Positions 9,225 to 17,064 of a DNA stretch of 64,000 nt are shown here, piece by piece. The stretch comes from a virus. A program made the position numbers and the translations under genes. The stretch covers positions 20,475 to 84,474 of the IMG/VR virus record IMGVR_UViG_3300023174_006147; one strand, written 5' to 3'. The notes under the pieces are model-generated. The model searched no databases. It had not been told where the DNA came from and saw nothing but the letters and a program-made list of their open reading frames with translations. The stretch's first letter is position 1; each line of letters starts with the position of its first letter.

Positions 9225-9328
9225 TGGTGCGGCCGGGAGGGCTTGAACCTCCAAGGACTGTGTCTAAGACGTTGTCCCATCCTCGTCCAGAAGGATCGAG
9301 AGCTTTGCCATAATTTGCTCACGGCCGC
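9225..9328 (-). tRNA. aberrant long tRNA-like gene with CCA
   Basis: 104 nt. Acceptor GCGGCCG/CGGCCGC (7 bp), discriminator A and encoded CCA, T-arm GGAGG/CCTCC with a TTCAAGC loop, and a D-arm AGC/GCT are clear. Between D-arm and T-arm are about 45 nt with an extra hairpin (CTCG...CGAG) and a possible UAG (Leu) anticodon loop CTTAGAC on a poor stem. Isotype unresolved; either interrupted or decayed. Confidence 0.55.
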
Positions 9329-9358
9329 ATATAATATATAATTATACAAAATTTTACT

Positions 9359-9730
9359 TTAATCCGCAACTGATTTTTGACTATCGCCTGGCATTACGCG
9401 ATAATTGTCTTCGACACTATCTGGAGTACTTACTTCAATGATTGTTCCTGCTTCGATACAAGTAACTCGGTGTGGAACTAATGGAGGAATGTGTTGTGTA
9501 TTGCCTTCGATCAGCGTAATTTTTCTTATACTAGCATCTTTTGTATCAATCATTTCGACTTCAAATACGCCACTTAGTACAAACCAAGTTTCATCTTTTT
9601 CACAGTGAAAGTGCATGGAAAATTTTGAACCTTTATTAAATTCCATCATTTTTCCGCAATACTTGTCGTTAGTTGCCCATATTAATTCATGGCCCCAACC
9701 TTTTTTTACAAAACCTTCTAACCGAGTCAT
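9359..9730 (-). CDS. cupin, phosphomannose isomerase / sugar-epimerase type
   Basis: 123 aa single-domain cupin with metal-binding 'MHFHCEKDE' and 'HIPPLVPHRV'. The sequence resembles the C-terminal isomerase cupin of bifunctional ManC/GMP enzymes. It overlaps the heptose kinase start by ATGA, so it probably modifies a sugar phosphate in the same ADP-heptose-like pathway; exact reaction unknown. Confidence 0.75.
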   Translation of the reverse strand: MTRLEGFVKKGWGHELIWATNDKYCGKMMEFNKGSKFSMHFHCEKDETWFVLSGVFEVEMIDTKDASIRKITLIEGNTQHIPPLVPHRVTCIEAGTIIEVSTPDSVEDNYRVMPGDSQKSVAD

Positions 9731-10500
9731 TTTATTTCCTTTAATCTAGGTGCATATACTCCGGGATGTTGTACTGTGAGAGCACTAGCACGATTTGCAA
9801 AATCCATGGAGTCTGCTATGCTATTAGTATTTAAATAGCTGTAAACTATGGCAGCTAAAAATGTATCACCAGCACCGCACACGTCAACTACTTCGGTAGG
9901 AGCAGCAGCATAAATCTTTCCTTGGTATTCAGAACCACGATCTCCTAGTGTAGTGATAATATTACTACATATACTTGTAGCCGCTGCTCGTTCTTTTTCA
10001 TTTATTTTAACGTAGCAACCTTCAAAATATTCCAAATCTGTTTTTTTAGTGTCAACAAAAATAGGACCGGTGAATGTATCTCGTAAATCTCGTATTGAAG
10101 TATACCCTATAAATCCTTTGTTATAATCACTGATAACTATGGCATCAAAGTCATGTATATTACTGATTTTAGATTCAATGTATTCAATAGTCACCGGATC
10201 ACTGGCAACATCATCGTCTAATCTTAATAAATGTTGTCCTGACCTACTGTCGATCATTCTAGTTTTTTTACTGGAGTTTCCAGTAATACAAACAACATTG
10301 CAATTTAAATTTAATAGATTAATTTCTACATTACTTGCCATTCCTGGCAAAGTATATTCATGTGTAAATTTAAATACAGGAACAGGTGCTTCTGGACTAA
10401 TTCTGTCCACAACTCCGTACTTGTATACGTCTAAACACGTATCACCTAGAAGTAATATCCTGAATTTTTTTGGTTGTTGAAAAATGCTTAAGTCGCTCAT
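9727..10500 (-). CDS. PfkB-type sugar kinase, HldE N-terminal-like
   Basis: 257 aa from the ATG at MSDLSIFQQ (10500). Ribokinase fold: 'LLLGDTCLDVYKYG' at the N-terminus, 'VISDYNKGF' and catalytic 'VDVCGAGDTFLAA' with the Asp base. The 'ISPEAPVPV' segment is typical of D-glycero-beta-D-manno-heptose-7-phosphate kinase (HldE/RfaE domain 1). Product: heptose-1,7-bisphosphate. The start lies 59 nt inside the cytidylyltransferase gene, i.e. the HldE fusion is split in reversed order here. Confidence 0.8.
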   Translation of the reverse strand: MSDLSIFQQPKKFRILLLGDTCLDVYKYGVVDRISPEAPVPVFKFTHEYTLPGMASNVEINLLNLNCNVVCITGNSSKKTRMIDSRSGQHLLRLDDDVASDPVTIEYIESKISNIHDFDAIVISDYNKGFIGYTSIRDLRDTFTGPIFVDTKKTDLEYFEGCYVKINEKERAAATSICSNIITTLGDRGSEYQGKIYAAAPTEVVDVCGAGDTFLAAIVYSYLNTNSIADSMDFANRASALTVQHPGVYAPRLKEIK

Positions 10501-10846
10501 AAAAATAAATTTCTTTACAGTATTCTGCACCTAAAATCATGGTGCCACGATAATCACTGCCTTTGACCATTACGTCTGGATCAAATGCACGAATATTAGC
10601 AACGAGTTCTTCGTCACTGTCAAAAGTATTTACATAGTCAACATACCTTAGTGCCAATAACATGATTTTACGTTCTTCGGCAGTATTGATTGGTCTGCTC
10701 GGACCCTTGAGTTCGCTGACTCTTCTATCTGAATCAATTAAAACCAATACTCCTGAATTGGGATATGCAGTTTTTGCATGTCGGAGCAATTCAAGATGTC
10801 CGACATGCAAAATATCAAAGGTACCGTTTACTACAACTCTAGTCAT
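10442..10846 (-). CDS. HldE C-terminal-like nucleotidyltransferase
   Basis: 134 aa. 'VVNGTFDILHVGHLELL' contains the HxGH of the cytidylyltransferase superfamily; 'GPSRPINTAEER' and 'VKGSDYRG' match the ADP-heptose synthase half of HldE. Transfers AMP to heptose-1-phosphate. With the kinase and cupin it forms a three-gene sugar-nucleotide cassette that could feed the GT9-like transferases at 49-51.6 kb. Confidence 0.8.
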   Translation of the reverse strand: MTRVVVNGTFDILHVGHLELLRHAKTAYPNSGVLVLIDSDRRVSELKGPSRPINTAEERKIMLLALRYVDYVNTFDSDEELVANIRAFDPDVMVKGSDYRGTMILGAEYCKEIYFYERLKHFSTTKKIQDITSR

Positions 10847-11336
10847 TGCCTAGTACTAGGCCCTTAAGGATATCTAAGGTTTCTAGCAGGTTGCCTGTGT
10901 GCAAGATGCCATTGCCGCCAACTTCAGTCCATTCGACGATATTGCTGGGCTTGTCGTCGATAAGAATATCGCCCGGCTTACAGTGATCCTTCTTGTTCTT
11001 GGCAAACGGGCCAAAGTGAACAGGAATATCCGGATAATGCTTCTGTCCCCAGAGCACCTTATCGTAAAACGCCCAATGAACATCGTTGCCCTTGGGAACA
11101 GCAGTTAAGAACAACAGTTCATAATTGCGGGTGTCTCGTAAATACCGACAGTATTCGACCAACGCATCTGCTTCCTTTGTTTTTTCAAGAAGAAAGTAGA
11201 TGCGAGGATCGCGGATAATGCTGCTCCAGACTTCATCAGGCCAGCGCCCATCAGGAGCAGGTTGTCCAAGTACCTTGCTGGCGTAGCCGTCAAAATCGGC
11301 AACTACACCATCCATGTCCAGAAAAATTGTGGTCAT
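10839..11336 (-). CDS. HAD phosphatase, 5'(3')-nucleotidase type
   Basis: 165 aa. 'IFLDMDGVVADFD' is HAD motif I in the form seen in 5'-nucleotidases and in polynucleotide 3'-phosphatases; 'LFLTAVPKG' is motif II and 'ILIDDKPSN' motif IV. It lies between the heptose cassette and Pnk, so it could be the 3'-phosphatase partner of the Pnk-type kinase, the GmhB step of heptose synthesis, or a deoxyribonucleotidase; the N-terminal motif favours the last. Confidence 0.75.
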   Translation of the reverse strand: MTTIFLDMDGVVADFDGYASKVLGQPAPDGRWPDEVWSSIIRDPRIYFLLEKTKEADALVEYCRYLRDTRNYELLFLTAVPKGNDVHWAFYDKVLWGQKHYPDIPVHFGPFAKNKKDHCKPGDILIDDKPSNIVEWTEVGGNGILHTGNLLETLDILKGLVLGND

Positions 11337-11340
11337 AATT

Positions 11341-11850
11341 TTAATTCCCTTCTAAAACTTCCACGTCTGCAAAAGAATTCACTACCGTAATTTCACGAAA
11401 TCCTTCATCATGCGTAGGAAACTGAAACGATGCAAGCATGGACTGAATCACGTTTCCAGGAATCGTCTTACCCGGACGCGAGTTTAGGCGACGATTCCAT
11501 TCCGAGCGATCTTCAGGAACATCAAACACCACAGCGTTGAAAGTGTATCCATACTTTGCAAGAAAATCAATAAACTTACGACGGCTCTTTCTGCTCATGT
11601 TAGTACGATCAATGATAATCGGATCACCGTCCTCGGCGGTCATCTTAAGATCATTCCACATGACCTTGTCAGCGAAACCAACAAGTTCTTTGAACCCGTC
11701 ATCGTAGGTCATGCCATATTCATGAGCAATATCTTCGATGATTGAATCAGTGGATGCAACATAGGTATTTTCAATCCACGGCAAATTATCGACCCAGGTG
11801 CTTTTACCCGAGCAAGGAGCGCCGACGAGAATAGTACAAATCTTAGTCAT
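11341..11850 (-). CDS. polynucleotide 5'-kinase (Pnk kinase domain)
   Basis: 169 aa. P-loop 'LVGAPCSGKSTW', then 'IIIDRTNMSRKSRRKF' typical of T4 Pnk, and a C-terminal 'PGKTIPGNVIQSM' lid. Phosphorylates 5'-OH RNA ends created by anticodon nucleases. The T4 phosphatase half is absent from this chain; the HAD gene 4 nt downstream may replace it. Works with the RNA ligase at 13843-14718. Confidence 0.88.
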   Translation of the reverse strand: MTKICTILVGAPCSGKSTWVDNLPWIENTYVASTDSIIEDIAHEYGMTYDDGFKELVGFADKVMWNDLKMTAEDGDPIIIDRTNMSRKSRRKFIDFLAKYGYTFNAVVFDVPEDRSEWNRRLNSRPGKTIPGNVIQSMLASFQFPTHDEGFREITVVNSFADVEVLEGN

Positions 11851-11879
11851 CTTACATCCTTTCTGTTGGTTGTTAGTGT

Positions 11880-11908
11880 ATTATACACACTTTCTATTGA
11901 GAATACAA
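11880..11908 (-). promoter_or_regulatory. sigma-70 promoter
   Basis: TTGTAT, 17-bp spacer, TATAAT on the minus strand, 30 nt before the Pnk start. Confidence 0.65.
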
Positions 11909-11913
11909 ATAAT

Positions 11914-12069
11914 TTATCGAGACTCGCCTATTTCCTTCATGAGAATTTGCAAGGCAGTTTCTCTGCGCTTTAAGGCAAATTCATAAGTGGGTCCCCAACT
12001 GAAGTCTTCTTCATCAGGCCCACACTCAAGCAGTGAATCGTAGACACGCTGTAGGTCTTCCTTGGTCAT
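11914..12069 (-). CDS. hypothetical small protein
   Basis: 51 aa, MTKEDLQRVYDSLLE..., helical and acidic. ATG at 12069, stop TAA at 11914; overlaps nothing but is 2 nt from the next gene. Function unknown. Confidence 0.5.
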   Translation of the reverse strand: MTKEDLQRVYDSLLECGPDEEDFSWGPTYEFALKRRETALQILMKEIGESR

Positions 12070-12071
12070 TG

Positions 12072-12245
12072 TCAAACTTCTTTTTTGGTGCTAATCACAA
12101 AAACTGCCTTATTCTTGACAGGATCAACATAGTGATCAATTCCAACGATTTCGGACCCATCCTGCATTGTGAATTCCTTGCCCCAAGCCCATAGAATCTC
12201 GTCCAGTGATACAACAGAAGTATGTTGCTTATATTCAGTCGTCAT
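12072..12245 (-). CDS. hypothetical small protein
   Basis: 57 aa from MTTEYKQHTSV at 12245; overlaps the zinc-ribbon gene by 11 nt. Beta-rich ('DGSEIVGIDHYVD', 'AVFVISTK'). Not recognised. Confidence 0.5.
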   Translation of the reverse strand: MTTEYKQHTSVVSLDEILWAWGKEFTMQDGSEIVGIDHYVDPVKNKAVFVISTKKEV

Positions 12246-12528
12246 CTTCGTCCCAATCCCAGCTATTGCTGCCCCATTCTTCCTCCATTTGCTGACGAAA
12301 CGCCTCTTCACGTTCGCGTTCCTCTGCGGCCCACTTTTGTCTACACATTTCGTCATAGACTGCGTTAGAACCATTACCCCAATAGTTGCATTCCATGCCA
12401 CAGTCGGGACAGTATTCACGGCTCACAGTTTCGCGAAAGTTTTCGCTCCCACAATTGGGACAAGGATTGTTATGCAGCTTCTTGCCGTTATCTACCCAGC
12501 CGTTGTGTTCATTGTAATAACTAGTCAT
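12235..12528 (-). CDS. zinc-ribbon small protein
   Basis: 97 aa. 'NPCPNCGSENF' and 'YCPDCGMEC' form a four-Cys zinc ribbon; a Glu/Arg-rich helix and an acidic 'DWDEDDD' tail follow. Possible nucleic-acid or protein-binding factor; no specific function visible. Confidence 0.65.
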   Translation of the reverse strand: MTSYYNEHNGWVDNGKKLHNNPCPNCGSENFRETVSREYCPDCGMECNYWGNGSNAVYDEMCRQKWAAEEREREEAFRQQMEEEWGSNSWDWDEDDD

Positions 12529-12682
12529 CTAACCTATCCAAATAATCTTGCCATTCGACTTCTGCCGAACCACCGGCTTGGTATCCGGCATCCCATGCTG
12601 CCTTTGCTACTTGAGAATAGCTGTCATTTTCCAAATCGGGCTTACTGCCATACTCTTTCTCAAACCAACGTTCAAAAGTCAT
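12521..12682 (-). CDS. hypothetical small protein, paralogue 1
   Basis: 53 aa, MTFERWFEKEYG..., first of three tandem genes that all begin MTF(E/D)xW(F/I) and share an 'A(A)W/ET/DAGYxxG' segment. Overlaps the next start by 8 nt. Function unknown. Confidence 0.6.
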   Translation of the reverse strand: MTFERWFEKEYGSKPDLENDSYSQVAKAAWDAGYQAGGSAEVEWQDYLDRLDD

Positions 12683-12683
12683 A

Positions 12684-12824
12684 TCAAATATCCTCTACAG
12701 TTAGATTTTCACGAGAGGCTTCCCAAGCAGATTTACAAATCTCATAGCATTGGATCCGATCCTTGGCAGATTCATCGTCATAATCTTGAGGAAACTGTTC
12801 GTTGAACCATTGATCAAAGGTCAT
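12684..12824 (-). CDS. hypothetical small protein, paralogue 2
   Basis: 46 aa, MTFDQWFNEQFPQ..., related to its neighbours at 12521 and 12821. Its ATG overlaps the TGA of the upstream reading frame at 12821 (ATGA), showing translational coupling to that gene. Confidence 0.6.
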   Translation of the reverse strand: MTFDQWFNEQFPQDYDDESAKDRIQCYEICKSAWEASRENLTVEDI

Positions 12825-13024
12825 GTCTTGTCCCTTTCGTCTTGCCAGATTAGTTGACATTCACGAGCAGGGCAAATGTTCTTTGCGGACTCATACCCTT
12901 GATCGTATCCAGTTTCCTATGCTGCACGAGCAATGTTGATCCAAAAGCGATATGCGCTGGTAAGACTACTCCGGTCAGCAGGATGACATTTATCCTGAGT
13001 TGCGATCCATTCATCAAAAGTCAT
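12821..13024 (-). CDS. hypothetical small protein, paralogue 3, with in-frame amber codon
   Basis: 68 codons, MTFDEWIATQDK..., interrupted by TAG at 12917-12919 exactly where paralogue 1 has Trp (IARAA-TAG-ETGYDQGY against VAKAA-W-DAGYQAGG). After the amber the frame stays protein-like and ends in a TGA that overlaps the next ATG, so the full reading is under selection or was until very recently. Either an amber mutation or read-through. Confidence 0.6.
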
Positions 13025-13060
13025 TGTTCGTCCTTAAAGTTAGAGGAGAATAATTTTCTG

Positions 13061-13068
13061 TATAAATA
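13061..13068 (+). promoter_or_regulatory. late-promoter-like box TATAAATA
   Basis: Perfect match to the T4 late -10 consensus on the plus strand, upstream of the GIY-YIG gene. It overlaps the divergent sigma-70 promoter by position. Confidence 0.45.
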
Positions 13069-13096
13069 AGTATAGCATAAAACAAGATGCAGTCAA
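13069..13096 (-). promoter_or_regulatory. sigma-70 promoter
   Basis: TTGACT, 16-bp spacer, TATACT on the minus strand, driving the MTF-type small genes from 13024. Confidence 0.6.
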
Positions 13097-13161
13097 GAAA
13101 AAAGTCCTTCGCGGTTCGGCAAAACCCAAGGACACTAACAGTTGTAAAGGAACTATCAGCA

Positions 13162-13860
13162 ATGTATTTATTCATATATAAAACAACCCATAAAAATGGC
13201 AAATATTATATTGGTCGTCATGAAACTGAAAATTTAAATGACGGATATTTAGGTTCTGGAAATTGGATTAAAAATATAAAAGATAAATCTACACTTTCTA
13301 GAGAAATCATAGCAGAAGCATCAACATTTGATGAGTTGTGTAAACTAGAAGAGTATTTCATTTCTCAACACTATGACGATCCAAACTGCATGAATTATAA
13401 AAGAGGAAGTATAGGCTGGACGTCTAAAGACGCGAGAGAGCAATTAGAAAAAGGAATACATCCTTTTTCTAAAGGAAGAAATCCAGGACCCGCAGCAACT
13501 AGTCGAAGAATGAAAAATGGGTCTCATAATTTTATTGGTGAATCTAATCCGGTGCATAAACAATTAGAAAAAGGAATACATCCTTTTGTAGGAGGCGAAT
13601 TTCAGAGATCAAGAGTTGCTGATGGCACACATAATTTCTTAGGTGAAAATAATCCTAATTACGAAAGACTGATTAATGGAACACATAATTTCTTGGGCGA
13701 AAAGAATCCCGGCGGCGAGGCCAGCAGACGAAGAGTTGCCGATGGCACACATAATTTTCAAAAAATGTGGACTTGTCCACATTGTGGGAAAACCGGCCAA
13801 GGGACAAGTAATTTTGCCCGTTGGCACGGCGATAATTGTAAATTAATTATTAAGAAATGA
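13162..13860 (+). CDS. GIY-YIG homing endonuclease
   Basis: 232 aa from MYLFIYKTTHKNG, preceded by AAAGGAAC; an upstream in-frame ATG lacks a ribosome site. 'FIYKTT...YYIGRH' is the GIY-YIG core; four to five repeats of 'GTHNFLGExNP' and a C-terminal Cys2HC finger ('CPHCGKTG') form the DNA-binding part. Plus-strand insertion among minus-strand genes, ending 18 nt inside the RNA ligase 3' end: a selfish free-standing endonuclease. Confidence 0.85.
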   Translation: MYLFIYKTTHKNGKYYIGRHETENLNDGYLGSGNWIKNIKDKSTLSREIIAEASTFDELCKLEEYFISQHYDDPNCMNYKRGSIGWTSKDAREQLEKGIHPFSKGRNPGPAATSRRMKNGSHNFIGESNPVHKQLEKGIHPFVGGEFQRSRVADGTHNFLGENNPNYERLINGTHNFLGEKNPGGEASRRRVADGTHNFQKMWTCPHCGKTGQGTSNFARWHGDNCKLIIKK

Positions 13861-14718
13861 CCGAATATATTCCAATCTGGATTGTTCGTCCATTTCGTTA
13901 AACTGGTCCTTTATCTCGGACAGATGAGTAACAAGTGGATAAAATTCTTCATTTACTAAAGTTTTGTTTAGATTCATGATATCTTTTTTCCTTGACAATG
14001 CCTTCTTAACCAAATAATACGGCGACTTGATCTTGAATGCATCACCTGATTCAGTGTATGCAACGAATCCTTCGTGGCGGACGGTCTTCACAGCCTTACG
14101 CAGGTCACCTACTGTAGTACGGAAACCTTCTACCGGCAAGCAGCCGAACTGAATACCAAATACCGCAAGAGCATGAGAATCAACCTTTACAGGACTATCC
14201 CATTCCTTCAAACGGTAACCGATCAAGTACATGCCTTCCTCTTCAGGAATGATGTGCGGATCATTACGATGCACACATTCAAACATAAAAGTCAGGCGCG
14301 GATTTGCACGACAAATCTCACGATATGCGCCCACGTCAATAAGCTCACGAGCCATTGCACAGAAGTCGCTGTCCAGGCTACCGGTAGTGCTCACAAGGAT
14401 ATCTCCATCGTGCCAGGTAACCGAAACCATGAAGCCGTTGATCTTGCGATAAGCATCAACAACAGTATCGTCACTGAGCTTAGGAGCCTGCTTCTCAATA
14501 CCGTAGTTGTACACTTTCGTAAATGGCCGCGAAATGAGGTTGAAGTCCTTGTCAATCACAGTGCCGCGACATTCCTCAAGGAAACGATTCCACAAATTTT
14601 TATAAAATACGGTTTTGGAATACTTGAGCACAAACAAGCCTGGATAGTTCACACTTTCGCGCATCTTAACCAGCTTGGGATTCTTTTCAACCCAATTCTT
14701 AAGTTCGATCTTGTTCAT
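13843..14718 (-). CDS. T4 RnlA-like RNA ligase 1
   Basis: 291 aa. Nucleotidyltransferase motif I 'YRKINGFMVSV' (Lys adenylation site KxNG), 'ECRGTVID' motif Ia, 'MFECVHRND' motif IIIa, 'EGFVAYTESGDAFKIKS' motifs IV/V. Seals 3'-OH and 5'-phosphate RNA ends; in T4 it repairs tRNA cut by host anticodon nucleases together with Pnk. Shorter than T4 Rnl1 (374 aa), so the C-terminal tRNA-specificity domain is reduced. Own consensus promoter at 14752-14780. Confidence 0.9.
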   Translation of the reverse strand: MNKIELKNWVEKNPKLVKMRESVNYPGLFVLKYSKTVFYKNLWNRFLEECRGTVIDKDFNLISRPFTKVYNYGIEKQAPKLSDDTVVDAYRKINGFMVSVTWHDGDILVSTTGSLDSDFCAMARELIDVGAYREICRANPRLTFMFECVHRNDPHIIPEEEGMYLIGYRLKEWDSPVKVDSHALAVFGIQFGCLPVEGFRTTVGDLRKAVKTVRHEGFVAYTESGDAFKIKSPYYLVKKALSRKKDIMNLNKTLVNEEFYPLVTHLSEIKDQFNEMDEQSRLEYIRSFLNN

Positions 14719-14751
14719 GTCTGTGTCCTTGTGTGTTTAACTTACTTGCAC

Positions 14752-14780
14752 AGTATACTGATTTTACCAGAGGGCGTCAA
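14752..14780 (-). promoter_or_regulatory. sigma-70 promoter for RNA ligase
   Basis: TTGACG, 17-bp spacer, TATACT on the minus strand, 34 nt upstream of the RNA ligase ATG. Confidence 0.75.
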
Positions 14781-14788
14781 GCTATGTT

Positions 14789-14983
14789 TTAATTAAACCA
14801 TCCCATCCAATCGCAGAACAAAAATACAGGAAAGACAGGTACCCACCAAAACATGATGATCATGAAATCAGTAGCTCGTTCATCACCTGGTGCCTCATAC
14901 GACTCAGACCATTCAAGATAATCTTGATAGTCTGCTTCCCATTCTTTCTGTATCGCTATCCACCTTTCCTTATAATCATCCAT
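14789..14983 (-). CDS. hypothetical membrane protein
   Basis: 64 aa from MDDYKERWIA; charged Trp/Glu-rich first half, then one transmembrane segment at the C-terminus ('FMIIMFWWVPVFPVFLF'). AAGGATCC ribosome site. Function unknown. Confidence 0.55.
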   Translation of the reverse strand: MDDYKERWIAIQKEWEADYQDYLEWSESYEAPGDERATDFMIIMFWWVPVFPVFLFCDWMGWFN

Positions 14984-14993
14984 TGCGGATCCT

Positions 14994-15392
14994 TTAGTTG
15001 TTCTTGGGGAAAATAATGTGACAAGGTTTGCTTTTTTTAACAGCATAATCATTGGTATACCAGGTGCCGCCTTGACTCTGGTGACTGTCCTGATAGGGTA
15101 CAACAAGCAGCACATCAGTCTCGTCTACAATGTTGCGATTTCTAGCAAAATAGGACTTAGGTTCACGAATCTCATCTGACTTGTGATAAGCACGAAGCTC
15201 ATCTTTAACAGGAGGATGACACACTGTACGCCAGCCCAACTTTTCAGCAATCTTAGCTGCCTCAACATCAACACCGACGCAATCCCCGTGATGGAATTCG
15301 CCGGTGCCGAGTTCGGTTAAGAGTTCAGTAAACTCTTGTTTTTGACGCTTGTTCATTCCTGAACGTGTGCCAGTTACGCCGACTTTGACCAT
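14994..15392 (-). CDS. SLOG / YspA-like nucleotide-binding protein
   Basis: 132 aa Rossmann-like domain. 'VGVTGTRSGM', 'HHGDCVGVDVEA' and 'RNRNIVDETDVLLVVP' are the signatures of the SLOG superfamily (DprA/LOG relatives). Members bind nucleotides or nucleotide-derived signals. It overlaps the phosphoesterase start by 1 nt. Confidence 0.75.
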   Translation of the reverse strand: MVKVGVTGTRSGMNKRQKQEFTELLTELGTGEFHHGDCVGVDVEAAKIAEKLGWRTVCHPPVKDELRAYHKSDEIREPKSYFARNRNIVDETDVLLVVPYQDSHQSQGGTWYTNDYAVKKSKPCHIIFPKNN

Positions 15393-15934
15393 TAGTGATG
15401 TCCCTTAATCGCACCCTTGGCAGCATCGGCACAGATGTCGTCCAGCAGTGTAACAACATTGCCAGTAGCATCCATGCCCACATCCCGGGCACGATATGCT
15501 TCTAAGCCGCTAACACCACCATGAACGTGTCCGAACAGGTGGATAGCACCGTGATGCATACGATCCCACTCGGCGATTGGGTAATGAAACATGATCACAG
15601 GCTTCTTGTCGTAGCGCACGGTGTCCAAGTAAACATGAACTTCTTTAAAGCAACGACGGAATACAGGATCCTTGAGCAGCTTCCGATCGTGATTGCCTTC
15701 AATCAGGATCTTATCACCATTCAGCTGATTCAAGATTGCCACAGCTTTGTTTGAAGGCAGGAACGCAAAGTCGCCCAGGATGTAGACAGTGTCCTCTGGA
15801 GCAACCTTGGCATTCCACTCGCGAATCATGCTCTGATTCATATCTTCAACGTCCTTGTACTTTCGAGTCTCAGGACAAAATTTCATGATGTTAGTGTGAC
15901 CAAAGTGCAGATCACTTGATACCCAAGTTTTCAT
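15392..15934 (-). CDS. metallophosphoesterase
   Basis: 180 aa calcineurin-like enzyme. Metal ligands in 'SDLHFGHTN', 'YILGDFAF', 'EGNHDRK', 'HYPIAEWD' and 'GHVHGG' are all present. Substrate unknown (nucleotide, cyclic nucleotide or RNA end). Operonic with the SLOG protein, hinting at a common nucleotide substrate; inference. Confidence 0.82.
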   Translation of the reverse strand: MKTWVSSDLHFGHTNIMKFCPETRKYKDVEDMNQSMIREWNAKVAPEDTVYILGDFAFLPSNKAVAILNQLNGDKILIEGNHDRKLLKDPVFRRCFKEVHVYLDTVRYDKKPVIMFHYPIAEWDRMHHGAIHLFGHVHGGVSGLEAYRARDVGMDATGNVVTLLDDICADAAKGAIKGHH

Positions 15935-15945
15935 TATCTAATTCC

Positions 15946-16167
15946 TTAATCTACGATCTTGCAGTAGCGAACCTGAAAGCCGAATGCATCCTTACGCATT
16001 TTGCCAAACTTTGATTCGTGCCACACATAATCTTCGTTAATTTCTACGATAGTAACTTCGTAGTCGCTACCATCCGCTGGCGCCCAACGCTGACCAACCT
16101 TAACCTCACTAGCAGGAAAAATGTGTCCGCATACGAGCTTTCGTTCATTTACAACTTCAATACGCAT
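15946..16167 (-). CDS. hypothetical protein
   Basis: 73 aa beta-rich ('GQRWAPADGSDYEVTIVEINEDYV'), SH3-like in appearance. Consensus promoter 31 nt upstream. Function unknown. Confidence 0.6.
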   Translation of the reverse strand: MRIEVVNERKLVCGHIFPASEVKVGQRWAPADGSDYEVTIVEINEDYVWHESKFGKMRKDAFGFQVRYCKIVD

Positions 16168-16197
16168 AACAATCTCCTGTGCGTTGTTTACTTACAT

Positions 16198-16226
16198 ATT
16201 ATATTAGGTTTAAACACACCAGTCAA
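16198..16226 (-). promoter_or_regulatory. sigma-70 promoter
   Basis: TTGACT, 17-bp spacer, TATAAT on the minus strand, directly after the terminator at 16232-16262; starts the 15946-14789 gene series. Confidence 0.78.
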
Positions 16227-16231
16227 CAAAA

Positions 16232-16262
16232 AAGCCCTGCTAAATTAATAGCAGGGCCTTTT
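16232..16262 (-). terminator. rho-independent terminator
   Basis: GCCCTGCTA / TAGCAGGGC stem with AT-rich loop; on the minus strand it is followed by a run of T. Ends the 17053-16266 transcript. Confidence 0.85.
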
Positions 16263-16265
16263 AAA

Positions 16266-16397
16266 TTAGTTAGTTGTAGTATTCTTCTTACGGTTCTTGA
16301 ACATGTAACGTAAAAACAACACCGAAGTTAGTACAACACCTGCAATAAAACTAAAAAAGTTATATTCAAGTACACTTGAGAATGCAGTACAAAGCAT
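16266..16397 (-). CDS. small membrane protein
   Basis: 43 aa, MLCTAFSSVLEYNFF..., one transmembrane helix (residues 14-30) and a basic tail 'FKNRKKNTTTN'. Its ATG overlaps the stop of the secreted protein gene (TAATG), so it is coupled to it. Confidence 0.55.
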   Translation of the reverse strand: MLCTAFSSVLEYNFFSFIAGVVLTSVLFLRYMFKNRKKNTTTN

Positions 16398-17053
16398 TAT
16401 CGATTGTTCCTGATGTAGTTACGAATCTTAACAAAGATCCAAACAAGTGCAGCAATAAATGCAATCAGTGTAAGCAGGTTAACAAAACCCCAAAAGATCA
16501 TTCCAAAGAATCCAGGACCACTGTTGACTACAGGAGCACCGCCTACATAACCTCCTTCGTTATACATAGGAGGCTGTGCATAACCACCGCCGTTAACAAC
16601 GACCGGAGCAGCGTGGTGACCATCTCCAAAAATCATGTTACCAAGAATAGACCCGGTAAAAGCGCCGCCAAACGAACTGGCAAATCCACCGCCGCCGAAT
16701 CCACCGCCGCCAAATCCGCCACCATTGTTGTTATAGTTGTTATAGGTATTACCGCCGCGATTGTAACCATTGTATGGACGCTGAACTACACGAGTCTGCG
16801 CAGGTCGCGAAGTATTGTAGGAAGGTCCCGAACTAAAGCGCGGCTGGGTTGCGGCAGGCCGTGAATACGAAGAGCTAGGACGATAGCTGCTCTGATAGCT
16901 TCTACTGGGACGATAGCTTGAGCCCGAACTATAGCTGCGCGAGCTAGAATACGAACTTCGGCTACTGGAAGAACTACTACCATACTTTCCGGCAAGTGCA
17001 GGCTGAGCAATCATAAGAGCGGCCATAAAGCCAATAACAAACTTCTTAAACAT
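16397..17053 (-). CDS. secreted Ser/Gly/Tyr-rich low-complexity protein
   Basis: 218 aa. Sec signal peptide (MFKKF...AQPALA, cleavage about residue 21), then about 90 residues dominated by Ser, Tyr, Arg and Asn, a Gly-rich stretch (GGGFGGGGF, about residues 110-125), and a C-terminal transmembrane helix (about residues 185-208) with a basic end. The organisation, exported and membrane-tethered, is bacterial-like. A role at the cell envelope, such as surface modification or superinfection exclusion, is speculation. Confidence 0.7.
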   Translation of the reverse strand: MFKKFVIGFMAALMIAQPALAGKYGSSSSSSRSSYSSSRSYSSGSSYRPSRSYQSSYRPSSSYSRPAATQPRFSSGPSYNTSRPAQTRVVQRPYNGYNRGGNTYNNYNNNGGGFGGGGFGGGGFASSFGGAFTGSILGNMIFGDGHHAAPVVVNGGGYAQPPMYNEGGYVGGAPVVNSGPGFFGMIFWGFVNLLTLIAFIAALVWIFVKIRNYIRNNR

Positions 17054-17064
17054 AATAAAATTCC

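Noticed and set aside
13087-13161. N-terminal extension of the GIY-YIG endonuclease
   Set aside because: The extra residues precede the GIY-YIG core, lack a ribosome site and overlap divergent promoter sequence; the ATG at 13162 has AAAGGAAC.
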